NCBI RefSeq assembly: GCF_002192455.1
Contig: NZ_CP021744.1
Span: 1,302,001-1,366,000, forward strand
Length of the DNA stretch: 64,000 nucleotides
Origin: Streptomyces albireticuli
GTDB taxonomy: Bacteria; Actinomycetota; Actinomycetes; Streptomycetales; Streptomycetaceae
Direction: 5' to 3'
Positions 51,368-61,201 of this stretch are shown in pieces (within the stretch, counting starts at the first letter, position 1; each line of letters starts with the position of its first letter). The translations under genes were made by a program, and so were the position numbers. The notes under the pieces were generated by a model. That model made no database searches, was not told the origin of the DNA, and saw nothing but the letters and a program-made list of their open reading frames with translations.

Positions 51368-52738
51368 TCACACCAGCCCCCGCCCCCTCCGGAACCGCCC
51401 CGCCCCCTCCCCCGGATCCACCACCGGCCCCGGGTATCCGCCGCCACCCCCGTCCGGCAGCCGCCACGGCTCGTGGACCGCCCGGCCCTCCACCCCGCGG
51501 AGCTCCGGCACCCACCGGCGCACGTACTCCCCCCGCGGGTCGAACCTCTTCGCCTGGGTCAGTGGGTTGAGGACACGGTTGGGCCGGGTGTCGCTGCCGG
51601 TGCCGGCCACCCACTGCCAGTTGAGCTGGTTGTTCGCCACGTCCCCGTCGACGAGGAGGTCGAGGAAGTGGCGGGCGCCGGCGCGCCAGTCGAGGTACAG
51701 GGTCTTGGTGAGGAAGCTCGCCGCGAGCAGCCGGGCCCGGTTGTGCATCCAGCCCTCGTGGGCCAGCTGCCGCATCGCCGCGTCGACCACCGGGTAGCCG
51801 GTACGGCCCTCCCGCCACGCCGCGAGCTCGCGGGCGTCCTCGTGCCAGCGGTCGTGCCGGGGGCGGTAGTCGTGCCAGGACGCGTCCGGGCGGGCGGCCA
51901 GCAGCTGGTGGTGGAAGTCGCGCCAGGCCAGCTGCCGTACGAACGCCTCGGCGCCCTCCCCCGGAGCCGCCGCCCGCGCCCGGGTGACCAGCTCCACCGG
52001 CGACAGGCAGCCGAAGTGGAGGTACGGCGAGAGCCGGGACGTGGCGTCGCCCGCCAGATCGTCGTGGCGGTCGGCGTAGCGCGCCATCCCGCCACGCCGC
52101 CAGGCGTCGAAGCGGCGGCGGCCCGCCCGCTCGCCGCCCTCGGGCAGGGCAGGTGAGCGCGGGCCCTCCCGGCCGGTCAGGGCGGCCGCCGAGGGCAGCG
52201 GGTCCGAGCGCACCTCGGGCACCCGCAGGGCGCGCGGGGCGTCGGCCACCGGCCGCAGCGCCTCGGCGGACCAGCGGCGGAAGTACGGGGTGAACACGGC
52301 GAAGTGGTCCCGGCCCGCGGGCAGCACGGCGCCCGGGGCGACCGCCGTGATCACGGCGTCGTGCACGCGCAGCCCGCGCCCGTCCGCCTCCAGCGCGGCC
52401 CGCAGCCGCTCCTCGCGGCGCAGGGCGAAGCCGCTGACGCCGCCCGCGAGGTGCACCTCCCCGGCGCCCGTCTCGGCGGCCACCCGGCAGGTCTCCTCGG
52501 CCACGTCCCCGCGCCGCACCACCAGCCGGCCGCCCCGTTCGCGCAGCCCCGCGTCCAGGTCGGCGAGGCAGCCGGCCAGGAACGCGGCGCGGTTGGGCAC
52601 GGCGAAGCCCGTCGCGGCGAGGTAGTCGTCGACGACGAAGAGGGGCACGACCCGCCGCCCGGCGCGCACGGCGCCGCGCAGTACGGGGTTGTCACGCAGC
52701 CGCAGATCCGCGGTGAACAGGGCGATCGCTGCATCCAC
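51368..52738 (-). CDS. phr: Deoxyribodipyrimidine photolyase
   Basis: This 456-residue cryptochrome/photolyase has the N-terminal antenna-binding domain (ALFTADLRLRDNPVL, VVPLFVVDD) and the C-terminal FAD domain with SRLSPYLHFGCLSP, FVRQLAWRDFHHQLL, GYPVVDAAMRQL, HNRARLLAASFLTK and the DNA-contacting DVANNQLNWQWVAGTG. It repairs UV-made cyclobutane pyrimidine dimers in blue light. Start GTG 52738. All key regions present. Confidence 0.92.
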   Translation of the reverse strand: MDAAIALFTADLRLRDNPVLRGAVRAGRRVVPLFVVDDYLAATGFAVPNRAAFLAGCLADLDAGLRERGGRLVVRRGDVAEETCRVAAETGAGEVHLAGGVSGFALRREERLRAALEADGRGLRVHDAVITAVAPGAVLPAGRDHFAVFTPYFRRWSAEALRPVADAPRALRVPEVRSDPLPSAAALTGREGPRSPALPEGGERAGRRRFDAWRRGGMARYADRHDDLAGDATSRLSPYLHFGCLSPVELVTRARAAAPGEGAEAFVRQLAWRDFHHQLLAARPDASWHDYRPRHDRWHEDARELAAWREGRTGYPVVDAAMRQLAHEGWMHNRARLLAASFLTKTLYLDWRAGARHFLDLLVDGDVANNQLNWQWVAGTGSDTRPNRVLNPLTQAKRFDPRGEYVRRWVPELRGVEGRAVHEPWRLPDGGGGGYPGPVVDPGEGAGRFRRGRGLV

Positions 52739-52786
52739 CCGCCGATTGTGCGCGCCCGCCGGCCCGCGCGCCCGTTCGCGGGGCCG

Positions 52787-53929
52787 TCACGACCAGGTGA
52801 TGTTGAGCCAGGGGCTGCCCGGGTCGGCGGCGAGCGCCCGGTGGGCGAGCAGCGCCGTCCGGCCGGGCTCCTCCTCGCCGGAGCGCAGCGCCCGGCCCAG
52901 CAGGAAGCCGGCGGAGAACGCCTGCCACGACGGGTACGCCGCAGCGCTGCGGACGCCCGCCTCCACGACGATCCGTTCGGCCTCCGCCGGGTCGCAGTAG
53001 CGGGCGGCCAGGCCCAGCCGGGCGACGGCGACCGCGCACCCGTGGTCGTACGCCACCGCCGAACAGGCCCGGCCGTCCGGCGGCAGCAGCCCGTCCCGGC
53101 GGAGGCGCTCCTCGAACCCGGCGACGCGGACGACGACGTCGTCCAGGGCGCGTACCTCCTCGCGGGAGGCGGCGCGGTGCAGCAGGACGTGCGTGACGGA
53201 CTGCCGCCACCGGTCCGTGTCCGGCACCCGGCCCTCGTGCTCCGCCATGCCTTCGCGAGCCCGCAGCGCGAACTCCGCCTCGCGCCCCGGGCCCTCCCCG
53301 GCGAGCAGACGGTCCGTCAGCCATCGCCAGCCGGTGGGGTCGGTGACGCCCCAGGTGTCGCGCAGGGCCGCGCGGTCGGCGTCGTAGTCGTGGTGGACCG
53401 CGCCGAGGACGTTCCAGGGCACCGCCTCGGCCACGGCGAGGGGCGCGCCGCAGGCCAGGCCCCGGGCGAGCGGTCCGTGCAGGGGCCCGGCGAGGCTCGT
53501 CACCAGCCGTCCCCCGGCGGGGCGCGGGGTCTCCGCGCACACCTCCAGCCAGGCCTCGCGGTCCAGCGGGGTGGCCGGTACGGCCGTGCCGCCGGGCAGG
53601 CCGGGGTTCACGGCCAGCCACCATTTGTCGTGGGGCCACTCCTGGGCGAGCTCGGCCAGCGAGGTCCGCTGGAAGACCCAGTCGGGGCGCCAGGGCGGCA
53701 GCGCGCCGCGGGTCAGCACCGGCAGCGCGCGCTTGCCGCTGACCGGGTCGCGGTAGGGGGCGAGCGGCGCGGGCGGTACGAGGCCGTCCGCCTCGGCCCT
53801 CGCCACTCCCACGAACAGGCCGGCCTCGGCGAGCGCGCCGATCTGGCCGTCCCAGTCCCCGCGCGCCGTCGACTCGTAGAGCCTCCGCTCGATGTCGGTC
53901 GGCGGTGTCCAGGGAGGTGCGAACTGCAT
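52787..53929 (-). CDS. DUF1266-type protein
   Basis: A 380-residue protein. The N-terminal third includes an SseB-like segment (GLVPPAPLAPYRDPVSGKRALPV) and the rest has helical DUF1266 features (WNVLGAVHHDYDADRAALRDTWGVTDPTGWRWLTDRLL). Function unknown. ATG 53929 is the first Met before this homology; an upstream frame (to 54118) is Pro/Arg rich and unlikely coding. It lies 48 bp upstream of photolyase on the same strand. Confidence 0.7.
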   Translation of the reverse strand: MQFAPPWTPPTDIERRLYESTARGDWDGQIGALAEAGLFVGVARAEADGLVPPAPLAPYRDPVSGKRALPVLTRGALPPWRPDWVFQRTSLAELAQEWPHDKWWLAVNPGLPGGTAVPATPLDREAWLEVCAETPRPAGGRLVTSLAGPLHGPLARGLACGAPLAVAEAVPWNVLGAVHHDYDADRAALRDTWGVTDPTGWRWLTDRLLAGEGPGREAEFALRAREGMAEHEGRVPDTDRWRQSVTHVLLHRAASREEVRALDDVVVRVAGFEERLRRDGLLPPDGRACSAVAYDHGCAVAVARLGLAARYCDPAEAERIVVEAGVRSAAAYPSWQAFSAGFLLGRALRSGEEEPGRTALLAHRALAADPGSPWLNITWS

Positions 53930-54191
53930 GACCTGGAGTCTAGGGAGGGGGCGGTGCGGCGTCGGTCGCGGGGCCCGGGGCTCTGGGCCCGGGGTACCCG
54001 CGGCCGGTACGCGCCCGTTCGACGGAACCTGGCGGATCCGTGACGGATGTGACGGAGAGGGTGGACGGGGTGGACCCGTGGCAGGCGCGCCGGTCTCATG
54101 GCGGACCCGCCGGATCACCGCGTGCCCCGGGCGGGCCCATGACGGACCCGCCGGACCGGTGACGGCCCGGCGGATCCACCGCCGGAGCGGA

Positions 54192-55028
54192 TCAGTACTG
54201 GTCGAACTCGTCCGGGTCCGGGCCCAGCCGGGTGCCGTTGTCGAGACCGGCGATCACCCGGAGGTCGTCGGCGTCCAGCTCGAAGCCGAAGACGTCGAGG
54301 TTCTCGCGGATCCGCGAGGGGGTCACGGACTTCGGGATGGCCACGTTCCCGAGCTGGAGGTGCCAGCGGAGCACGATCTGTGCGGGCGTCCGGCCGTGCT
54401 TGGCGGCGATGCCCGCGATCGTGGCGTCCTCCAGCAGGCCCTTGCCCTGGCCGAGGGGCGACCACGCCTCGGTGGTGATGCCGTGGCGCGCGTGGAAGGC
54501 GCGCAGCTCGGCCTGGGCGAGGTTGGGGTGCAGCTCGATCTGGTTGACCGCGGGGACGACGGAGGTCTCGTCCAGCAGCCGCTCCAGGTGCGGGACCTGG
54601 AAGTTGGAGACGCCGATCGCCCGGGCCCGGCCGCTCGCGGCGATCTCCGCGAAGGTCCGCAGGATCGTCAGGTAGTCGTCGCGGAAGGCGCGCGGCCAGT
54701 GCAGCAGGTAGAGGTCGACCTGGTCGAGGCCGAGCTTGTCCAGCGAGGCGTCGAACTCCCGCAGGACGTTGTCGCGCGTCCAGGTCTCGGAGGCGCTGTT
54801 CCACAGCTTCGTCGTGACGAACAGTTCGGCGCGGGGGATGCCCGACGCGGCGAGGGCCTTGCCCGTGCCCTCCTCGTTCCCGTACACGGCCGCCGTGTCG
54901 ATGCTGCGGTATCCGGCTTCCAGGGCGGTCGCGACGGCCGCGGTCGCCTCGGCGTCCGGGACCTGCCAGACGCCGAAGCCGAGCTGGGGCATCTCGACGC
55001 CGTTGTTGAGGGTGATGGTGGGGACCAT
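54192..55028 (-). CDS. Aldo/keto reductase
   Basis: This 278-residue AKR has the family motifs GVEMPQLGFGVWQVP, GYRSIDTAAVYGNEEGTG (catalytic Asp-Tyr), VTTKLWNS with the Lys, VDLYLLHWP with the His, and AIGVSNFQ. It reduces aldehydes and ketones with NADPH (2,5-diketo-gluconate reductase-like subfamily). ATG 55028 or GTG 55034 is the start. It is divergent from the TetR regulator at 55277. Confidence 0.9.
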   Translation of the reverse strand: MVPTITLNNGVEMPQLGFGVWQVPDAEATAAVATALEAGYRSIDTAAVYGNEEGTGKALAASGIPRAELFVTTKLWNSASETWTRDNVLREFDASLDKLGLDQVDLYLLHWPRAFRDDYLTILRTFAEIAASGRARAIGVSNFQVPHLERLLDETSVVPAVNQIELHPNLAQAELRAFHARHGITTEAWSPLGQGKGLLEDATIAGIAAKHGRTPAQIVLRWHLQLGNVAIPKSVTPSRIRENLDVFGFELDADDLRVIAGLDNGTRLGPDPDEFDQY

Positions 55029-55240
55029 GCTCACGAACACTCGATTCTTGCGGTTCTTACGGACGTCACGTCGCCTTACGGCCGTCATGACGCGATGCGT
55101 GCGCTCATTCGCCTTACTCGGGGGAACAACGGGCTCCTGCCCGGATTCATTCCCCATACACGCATTGACCACATGAGCCTGTTCGAGTGGATTCACCACA
55201 CATGACCAGGATCCCTCTCGGCCTCTCGGCGGATTCTTTC

Positions 55241-55276
55241 TTGACCGACCGTTCCAGATACCGCTACCTTGATCAC
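55241..55276 (+). promoter_or_regulatory. Strong leaderless promoter of the TetR gene
   Basis: TTGACC (55241-55246), 18-bp spacer, TACCTT (55265-55270), six bases, then GTG 55277. No ribosome site is present. Confidence 0.7.
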
Positions 55277-55855
55277 GTGGCCAGGACAAAGGAATTCGAC
55301 CCCGACGCCGCCCTTCAGTCGGCCCTGGAGCTGTTCTGGGAGCGCGGCTACGAGGCGACGTCCATGGCGGACCTCGTCGAACACCTCGGCGTGGCGCGGG
55401 CGAGCCTCTACGCGACGTTCGGGAACAAGCACGAGCTGTACCTGAAGGCGCTGGAGCGTTACGGCGAGCAGTCCACCGTCCTGGAGGAGCTGTCGCGGCC
55501 CGGCCCGGCGCTGCCCGCGGTACGGGCGCTGATCCGCCGCTTCGCCGACGAGTCGGCCTGCGACGAGCTGCGGCGCGGCTGCTTCATCACCAACACGGCG
55601 GTGGAGCTGGCGCCGCGCGACCCGGACGCGGGCCGGCGTGTGGAGCGGAGCTGGGACGGCATGGAGACGGCGCTGACCTCGGCGCTGCTGCGGGCCCGGG
55701 CCCAGGGCGAGCTGCCCGCCGGGCGGGACCCCGCGGGGCTCGCGCGGATGCTGTTCGTACTCATGCAGGGCATGCGGGTCGTGGGGAAGGCGGCGCCCGC
55801 CGGATCCCCCCGGCTGCGGGACGCGGCCGACCAGGCGCTGTCCCTGCTGGACTGA
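55277..55855 (+). CDS. TetR-family regulator
   Basis: This 192-residue protein has the TetR helix-turn-helix at about 8-55 (ALQSALELFWERGYEATSMA, HLGVARASLYATFGNKHELYL) and a C-terminal domain of the AcrR/TetR_C type with RRGCFITNTAVELAPRD. GTG 55277 is chosen for its leaderless promoter spacing. It precedes the SDR gene, whose promoter carries a perfect palindrome (55936-55951), and is divergent from the aldo/keto reductase. Confidence 0.88.
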   Translation: MARTKEFDPDAALQSALELFWERGYEATSMADLVEHLGVARASLYATFGNKHELYLKALERYGEQSTVLEELSRPGPALPAVRALIRRFADESACDELRRGCFITNTAVELAPRDPDAGRRVERSWDGMETALTSALLRARAQGELPAGRDPAGLARMLFVLMQGMRVVGKAAPAGSPRLRDAADQALSLLD

Positions 55856-55935
55856 CCCACCCGGGGCGGGAGCGGCCGGCGACGACCGGCGTCCACCGAC
55901 GCTCGTCATCGGCCGGACTCTCCATGCCCTTATTC

Positions 55936-55951
55936 AAGAACGACTGTTCTT
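55936..55951. promoter_or_regulatory. Palindromic operator before the SDR gene
   Basis: AAGAAC-GACT-GTTCTT is a perfect 6+6 palindrome 40 bp upstream of ATG 55991, in an AT-rich patch. The preceding TetR protein is the obvious candidate binder. Confidence 0.6.
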
Positions 55952-55990
55952 TTTATTCATCGTTTTCGTCATCTTCGAGGAGTCGTCCCC

Positions 55991-56752
55991 ATGACCGCAC
56001 GCTTCACCGGCAAGACCGTCCTCGTCACCGGCGGCGGCACCGGCATCGGCCAGGCCATCGCGCTCGCCTTCGCCCGCGAGGGCGCCAAGGTCGTCGTCGC
56101 CGGCCGCCGGGAAGGGCCCCTGAAGGAGACCGTCGCTCACGTGGAGGCCGAGGGCGGCGAGGCCGTCGCGATCACCGCGGACGTGACGCGGGCGGAGGAC
56201 GTACGGAACCTCGTCGAGCGGACCGTCGCGCGCTTCGGCGGGCTCGACGTGGCGGTCAACAACGTCGGCATGCTCACCACCCCGGCCAAGGTCGCCGACA
56301 TGGACGAGGAGGACTGGGACCTGCTCATGGGCACCAACCTCAAGGGGATCTGGCTGTCCATGAAGTACGAGATCGGCCACATGCGGGAGCACGGCGGCGG
56401 GGCGATCGTGAACATCTCGTCGAACCTCGGCGCGCACATGCGGCTGAGCCGGCTCGGCGCGTACGCGACCAGCAAGGCCGCGGTCTCCGCGCTCACCCGC
56501 AACGCCGCGCTGGACCACATCGGCGACGGGGTCCGGATCAACGCCGTCAGCCCCGGGCCCGTGGAGACCCCGATGTCCACCCGGCCCGGCGAGTCCTCCC
56601 TGGACAAGGCCGACCGGATGAGCCGAGAGGTGCCGGTCGGCCGGGCGGGCACGCCGGACGAGATCGCCGCGGCCGTGCTCCACCTCGCCTCGGACGAGGC
56701 CGGCTACACCGTGGGCGCCGACCTCGTCCTCGACGGTGGCATCACCGCTTGA
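55991..56752 (+). CDS. Short-chain dehydrogenase/reductase
   Basis: A 253-residue SDR with cofactor motif VTGGGTGIGQAIA, LDVAVNNVGM, catalytic ISSN...YATSKAA and GPVETPM, ending in DLVLDGGITA. It likely oxidises or reduces small alcohols/ketones. The last 11 bases overlap the converging amino acid permease. Together with TetR and AKR it looks like an aldehyde/xenobiotic response cassette. Confidence 0.87.
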   Translation: MTARFTGKTVLVTGGGTGIGQAIALAFAREGAKVVVAGRREGPLKETVAHVEAEGGEAVAITADVTRAEDVRNLVERTVARFGGLDVAVNNVGMLTTPAKVADMDEEDWDLLMGTNLKGIWLSMKYEIGHMREHGGGAIVNISSNLGAHMRLSRLGAYATSKAAVSALTRNAALDHIGDGVRINAVSPGPVETPMSTRPGESSLDKADRMSREVPVGRAGTPDEIAAAVLHLASDEAGYTVGADLVLDGGITA

Positions 56753-58226
56753 CGGCCCCGGCGGGCTCGGCGGTTTCGGCGGCGGTCACGGCGGCCGCGG
56801 CCGGCGCTCCGGGCTCCGCCGCCCCGGCGGTCTCCGCAGCCCCGGCGGTCTCCGCAGCCCCGGCGGTCTCCCCCGCCGGGCGGCGGGCCGCCAGCCAGAC
56901 GTAGACGATGATGCCGGTGAAGAGGAAGAGCACGCCCTGGTAGACCGCCGCGTAACCGGCACCGGCGACCAGCCAGAAGGAGAAGGCGAACGCGCCGAGC
57001 GCGAGCACCATGTCCCGGGTGAACCGGGCCGGGCGGACCTTGTCGCGCCGGCCGGTCAGCAGGAAGTACATCTGCGCGGCGGCGGCCAGCAGGTACGGGA
57101 CGGTCGCCGAGAAGGTCGTGATCAGGACGAGGATCTCGAAGACCCCGGCCACCCCGGTGGTGTAGTTGAAGACCGTCAGCAGCGTGGCGAGGACCGTGGC
57201 GGTCAGCACGCCGAACGTCGGCACCCCGCGCCGCTTCCTGGCGAAGACGGCCGGGAACAGCCCGTCCTCGGCGGCGGCGTACGGGGCCTGGGCGCTCATC
57301 AGCGTCCAGCCGTTGAGCGCGCCCACGATGGAGATCACGGCGCAGGCGGCGATCAGCGTGCCGCCCCACTCGCCACCGAACATCACGTTGACCGCGTCGG
57401 AGAACGGGGCGGTGGACGTGACCAGCTTGTCGTGCGGGACGGAACCGAAGACCGAGAGGGTGCCCAGGAGGTAGACGACGGCCGCGCCGATGGTGCCGAG
57501 CACGCTGGCCCGTCCGACGTTGCGCTCCGGGTCGCGGACCTCGCCGGCGCTCATCGCGGCGGACTCGACGCCCACGTAGCTGTACAGCAGGATCGCCGCG
57601 GAGGCGGTCAGCCCGCCGGTCCAGTTGCCGTCGCCGGTGGTGAAGGAGCCGAGGTTGCCGGGGTCGAAGAAGAACAGCCCGATGACCGCGACGAACAGCA
57701 GCGGGACGAACTTCATCACCGTGGAGACCATCTGCACGGCGCCCACCCAGCGCGTGCCCGCCAGGTTCGCCAGGGCCGGCAGCCAGAGCATGGCCAGCGC
57801 CACCAGCAGGTCCTGGGACTTCGAGCCGCCGCCGGTCAGCACGTGGAAGTAGCCGACGCCCGCGACGGCGAGGGCGGCGTTGCTGACCCAGGTCATGGTC
57901 CAGAACGACCACGCGGAGAGGAAGCCGGCGAAGTCGCCGAAGGCCTCACGGGCGTAGACGTACGGGCCGCCGGTGCGCGGATGGCGCTCGGCGAGCCGGC
58001 CGAAGACCAGCGCCAGGGCGATGGCGCCGACCGTGAGGACGCCGAACGCCAGCAGGCTCACCGTGCCGAAGGGCGCGACGGAAGCCGGCAGCAGAAAGAT
58101 GCCGCCGCCGATGATGTTGCCCATGACCAGGGCTGTCGCCACTGGGAGGGACATCCGAAACGTGTGCGGCTTGGAAACTTGCAGGTCAGGGGCCGTTTCG
58201 GGCGTCGTGGATCGCCTCGTGAGCAT
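56742..58226 (-). CDS. APC-family amino acid permease
   Basis: A 494-residue transporter with 12-13 membrane segments. The first helix has MGNIIGGGIFLLPASVAP, and GRLAERHPRTGGPYVYAREAFG follows, both typical of APC permeases (arginine/ornithine antiporter or YjeH-like). The C-terminal tail carries repeats of AAETAG. It should import or exchange amino acids. The 257 bp upstream (58227-58483) contain the junction with the second mobile element. Confidence 0.87.
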   Translation of the reverse strand: MLTRRSTTPETAPDLQVSKPHTFRMSLPVATALVMGNIIGGGIFLLPASVAPFGTVSLLAFGVLTVGAIALALVFGRLAERHPRTGGPYVYAREAFGDFAGFLSAWSFWTMTWVSNAALAVAGVGYFHVLTGGGSKSQDLLVALAMLWLPALANLAGTRWVGAVQMVSTVMKFVPLLFVAVIGLFFFDPGNLGSFTTGDGNWTGGLTASAAILLYSYVGVESAAMSAGEVRDPERNVGRASVLGTIGAAVVYLLGTLSVFGSVPHDKLVTSTAPFSDAVNVMFGGEWGGTLIAACAVISIVGALNGWTLMSAQAPYAAAEDGLFPAVFARKRRGVPTFGVLTATVLATLLTVFNYTTGVAGVFEILVLITTFSATVPYLLAAAAQMYFLLTGRRDKVRPARFTRDMVLALGAFAFSFWLVAGAGYAAVYQGVLFLFTGIIVYVWLAARRPAGETAGAAETAGAAETAGAAEPGAPAAAAVTAAETAEPAGAVKR

Positions 58227-58483
58227 GGCGGGGTGGTGCCTCTCGTGGTGCCGATCGTCCGATAGGTGCCGGACGCCTGCACATGGTCCGTGACTCGCGC
58301 TCCTGGCTCAAGTTGCCGTGAATCCTCTCGCGTGACACCGCGCGAGCGCTAGATCATTCGCTCCACGGATGGTCCCGAACGGAGATTCGGCGCCGGACCT
58401 AGCCAACGTGTTTCGGAACACACCTACTGTCACTAAGGCCCGAACCTCCTGGTCATGGAGGTTTGGGCAGGAAGATGGTCAGC

Positions 58484-60244
58484 ATGTTCCATGCAACACC
58501 ACCTGCCCCACAGCGCGTGATCTTGTCAGCGCGCCTGAGCCGTGATGGAGACAAGTCCACCTCCATCGAGCGACAGCTGAACGTTCTCCGGACCTGGGCC
58601 ATCGATTGCAACCATCACGTCGTAGCAGAGGTGGAGGATCGGTCCGTTTCCGGTGGCATGGCACCCTGGAAGCGACCGAAGCTCGGACAGTGGCTCAAGC
58701 CGGAGGCCATCGAGCAGTGGGACCTAATAGCAGTCTCGACGCAGGACCGCATGTCCCGTAACGATCTTCAGTTCATGGCCTTCGTGCAGAAGATCATGGA
58801 CTGGGGCAAGAACCTCATCATCATTGATGACCCCTCGTTCGACATCCTCTCCCCTGAAGGCCGCATGATCGCCTACGCGAAGGCGACGATGGCGACCAAG
58901 GAACTGGAGAGGATCACGAAGCGGATCATGGACTCTCAGCAGTACCTCCGCGAGAAGGGTTTCTACGGGGGTGGCTGGCTGCCGGCCGGGTACATACCCG
59001 TCCTGGACGCGGCATCGGCACACAAGACGCTGCAAGGGGAGGGTTACTTCAGCCCGATCCTGCGGAACGTGGCGATGAACTTCCTTGGCGCTCCCCGGTA
59101 CTCAATTTCCCAGGCGGTTCGTGAGCTGCGTGAGCAGGAGATCCCGTCCTGGTCCGCCTACGTACGTGAGAACCAGCTCGGCTCGGTTTCCATGCGGGCC
59201 GACCAGGAATCTTCGGCCTGGCATGTCACGCCGCTCAAGCGGATGCTGATGAGCCCGACCATGGCTGGCATTCAGATACACAAAGGTAAACCTGTGGAAG
59301 ACCACGACACGGGCGAGTACAAGCTATTCACGGACACGGCTCACCTGTCCTACGGGGAATGGTCGGCCGTCCTGGAGATCCTGAAGGGCAAGGAGAAGAA
59401 GACGACGCGGGAGCGGGGTGATGCCGCCCTGCTGTCCACCGTCTCCGCCTGCGGAAACTGCCTCGGGCCTCAGTACCGGAACCGGGACACGGTTCACAGC
59501 CGGGGCAAGGTCTATCGGTACGACCACTACCGGTGCCGAGGCAAGACGCAGCACTACGGCGAGAAGTGCGAGTACAAGTCGAAGATCGACTCCGAGTTCT
59601 TCGAGGAGTTCTTCACGGACACGATCAAGGACCGGTTCGCAGACCACAAGGAGTACGAGAAGGTAACCATCGCTGGCGAGGACCACGCGGCAGAGATAGC
59701 CGACGTGGAGAAGCGCATCACGCGCCTCCGTCGGCAGTTCGAGGCAGGCGACTGGGATGACGAAGAGGACGAGTACCGCGAGCGCCTGAAGACGCTCAAG
59801 GCCCGCAAGAAGGCCCTGGGCGAGAAGCCCTCTGTCCCGGCCAAGGTCGAGATCCGAGAGACCGGCCGAGGATGGCTGGACGTGTGGAATGGCATGAAGC
59901 AGGGTGAACGACGTCAGTACCTCTTGGACAACCATGTCAAGATCCTGGTCTTCCATCCTGCCCTGACCGGCATGGAAGAGATGGGAGTCGTGGTCCACCT
60001 CGGAAACTTGCAAGAGCTGGCGAAGACGGCTGGCGTCGCGGGCGCCGACACAGACGATTGGGTGACGGTCTCGTACAACGTCCCACCGCACTGGACCAAG
60101 CCTGCGTTGCTCGATGATCCGGACATGGCCAAGGTCGTCGAGGCCCAGTTCGGCTCAACCAAGATCCCGAAGTCGCTCTACGAGACTGGCATCATCCAGC
60201 AGCCCGCCCCGAAGGGCGTGCAAGTCACATCCCAACTTGCGTGA
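58484..60244 (+). CDS. Large serine recombinase (integrase)
   Basis: This 586-residue protein has the N-terminal resolvase domain (RVILSARLSRDGDKSTSIER with the nucleophile Ser, IAVSTQDRMSRND), the recombinase domain (about 180-300), a zinc-ribbon with CGNCLG, YRCRGKTQHYGEKC, and a coiled-coil (ADVEKRITRLRRQFEAG onward), the phiC31/Bxb1 layout. It catalyses att recombination without host factors. ATG 58484 was chosen because AGGAAG lies nine bases before it; ATG 58475 and TTG 58463 are alternatives. It appears intact. Confidence 0.88.
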   Translation: MFHATPPAPQRVILSARLSRDGDKSTSIERQLNVLRTWAIDCNHHVVAEVEDRSVSGGMAPWKRPKLGQWLKPEAIEQWDLIAVSTQDRMSRNDLQFMAFVQKIMDWGKNLIIIDDPSFDILSPEGRMIAYAKATMATKELERITKRIMDSQQYLREKGFYGGGWLPAGYIPVLDAASAHKTLQGEGYFSPILRNVAMNFLGAPRYSISQAVRELREQEIPSWSAYVRENQLGSVSMRADQESSAWHVTPLKRMLMSPTMAGIQIHKGKPVEDHDTGEYKLFTDTAHLSYGEWSAVLEILKGKEKKTTRERGDAALLSTVSACGNCLGPQYRNRDTVHSRGKVYRYDHYRCRGKTQHYGEKCEYKSKIDSEFFEEFFTDTIKDRFADHKEYEKVTIAGEDHAAEIADVEKRITRLRRQFEAGDWDDEEDEYRERLKTLKARKKALGEKPSVPAKVEIRETGRGWLDVWNGMKQGERRQYLLDNHVKILVFHPALTGMEEMGVVVHLGNLQELAKTAGVAGADTDDWVTVSYNVPPHWTKPALLDDPDMAKVVEAQFGSTKIPKSLYETGIIQQPAPKGVQVTSQLA

Positions 60245-60267
60245 AATGAACTAACCCCCTAGACGAA

Positions 60268-60303
60268 GCCCCGGTCGGCGTTCTCCTGAACGCCGACCGG
60301 GGC
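60268..60303. terminator. Strong terminator after the recombinase
   Basis: A 15-bp perfect stem (60268-60282 with 60289-60303) with six-base loop and trailing T run, between the recombinase and the converging 36-residue protein gene. Confidence 0.88.
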
Positions 60304-60308
60304 CGTCT

Positions 60309-60419
60309 TTACGGGTTGATCGTGAACGAAACACCGCAGTCGCCACACTCGCAGTATGCCGAGCCGTCTTCCTGCGGGTAGACAGTCACGTTGCTACTGT
60401 TGCAGGCAGTGCAGGTCAT
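60309..60419 (-). CDS. Tiny zinc-ribbon protein
   Basis: A 36-residue protein, too short for ordinary ORF calling, with two Cys pairs (MTCTACNSS and YCECGDCGVSF), a typical small zinc ribbon. GGAGAAGG lies before ATG 60419. Unknown role; three such proteins follow the recombinase. Confidence 0.6.
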   Translation of the reverse strand: MTCTACNSSNVTVYPQEDGSAYCECGDCGVSFTINP

Positions 60420-60428
60420 GCCTTCTCC

Positions 60429-60641
60429 TCACGATCGAAAGATCGTGTGCGCCGCTTGGCAGGAATCTTCCTCGCACATGATCAGCACACCCAACGTGCC
60501 CTGGTCATGGACGGACACCCGCCGTGAGTGGCACACCTTGCAGATCAGCTTGCCTTGCGCCCCCAGGTGGGCCCTTGCGCGTGCGTCGATCTTGTTGGGC
60601 ACCTGGCCCCTTCGGGGGATCTCGTACTCGTACTCCGTCAT
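60429..60641 (-). CDS. Small zinc-finger-like protein
   Basis: A 70-residue protein starting MTEYEYEIPRRG with CKVCHSRRV and CEEDSCQAAH, a C-x2-C/C-x4-C ribbon. GGAG is nine bases before ATG 60641, better spaced than the GTG at 60647. It ends nine bases before the next gene. Confidence 0.65.
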   Translation of the reverse strand: MTEYEYEIPRRGQVPNKIDARARAHLGAQGKLICKVCHSRRVSVHDQGTLGVLIMCEEDSCQAAHTIFRS

Positions 60642-60742
60642 GGTCACCTTCTCCGTCCGTCACGCCCGCTCTTGATGAGGCATCGTTCCGCAACGGGCGC
60701 CCGCGTGTGGTCCCTTCTCACTAGTAGGTGCCTTGCTGGGGG

Positions 60743-60874
60743 CTAGTAGGGGTGGGCGCCGCCAGGGGTGAGGCAGTACGACCCGCCACAGAAGCGTTGC
60801 CCCGGCTCGGGGCTGAGGATGTCGGCCCCGCACCGCTCGCAGCTGCCGGTGATGATCGAGATCAGGTGGTGCAC
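60743..60874 (-). CDS. Tiny zinc-ribbon protein
   Basis: A 43-residue protein from GTG 60874 (AAAGGA before it) to TAG 60743. SCERCGADILSPEPGQRFC then SYCLTPGG give a four-Cys ribbon. Function unknown. Confidence 0.58.
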   Translation of the reverse strand: MHHLISIITGSCERCGADILSPEPGQRFCGGSYCLTPGGAHPY

Positions 60875-61201
60875 TTGCGTCCTTTCTTGGCCCGCCCGGC
60901 CGAGATTGTGACGTCCCATCCGACCGGGCGGAGTCTTGGGGCCTTCCGGCTGTCCCTCGTGCAGCCGGAAGAGCGGTGGTGGACCCGACCGACCGTCTCC
61001 GCTTCACGGGGCGTGCGGCCGGCCGGGCCGTTGTCTCCCGCTCCTTACCGGGCCGCTTCACCGGCCGGGAGCAGGAAGTCATAGATGCGCTGCGGAGCAG
61101 AGACTTGCACCTGACCCCCGGCTGGGACGGGACCGCTGTCGCACCCGCCTGCACTCCGAAGCAGAGGCGGGCCCACGCGGGCCTCACCGGGGGCCAGGAG
61201 A

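Noticed and set aside
58300-58460. Near-palindrome around GTGTTTCGGAACAC as attL of the second element
   Set aside because: No partner site is available in the window, so it cannot be told from a promoter or operator.
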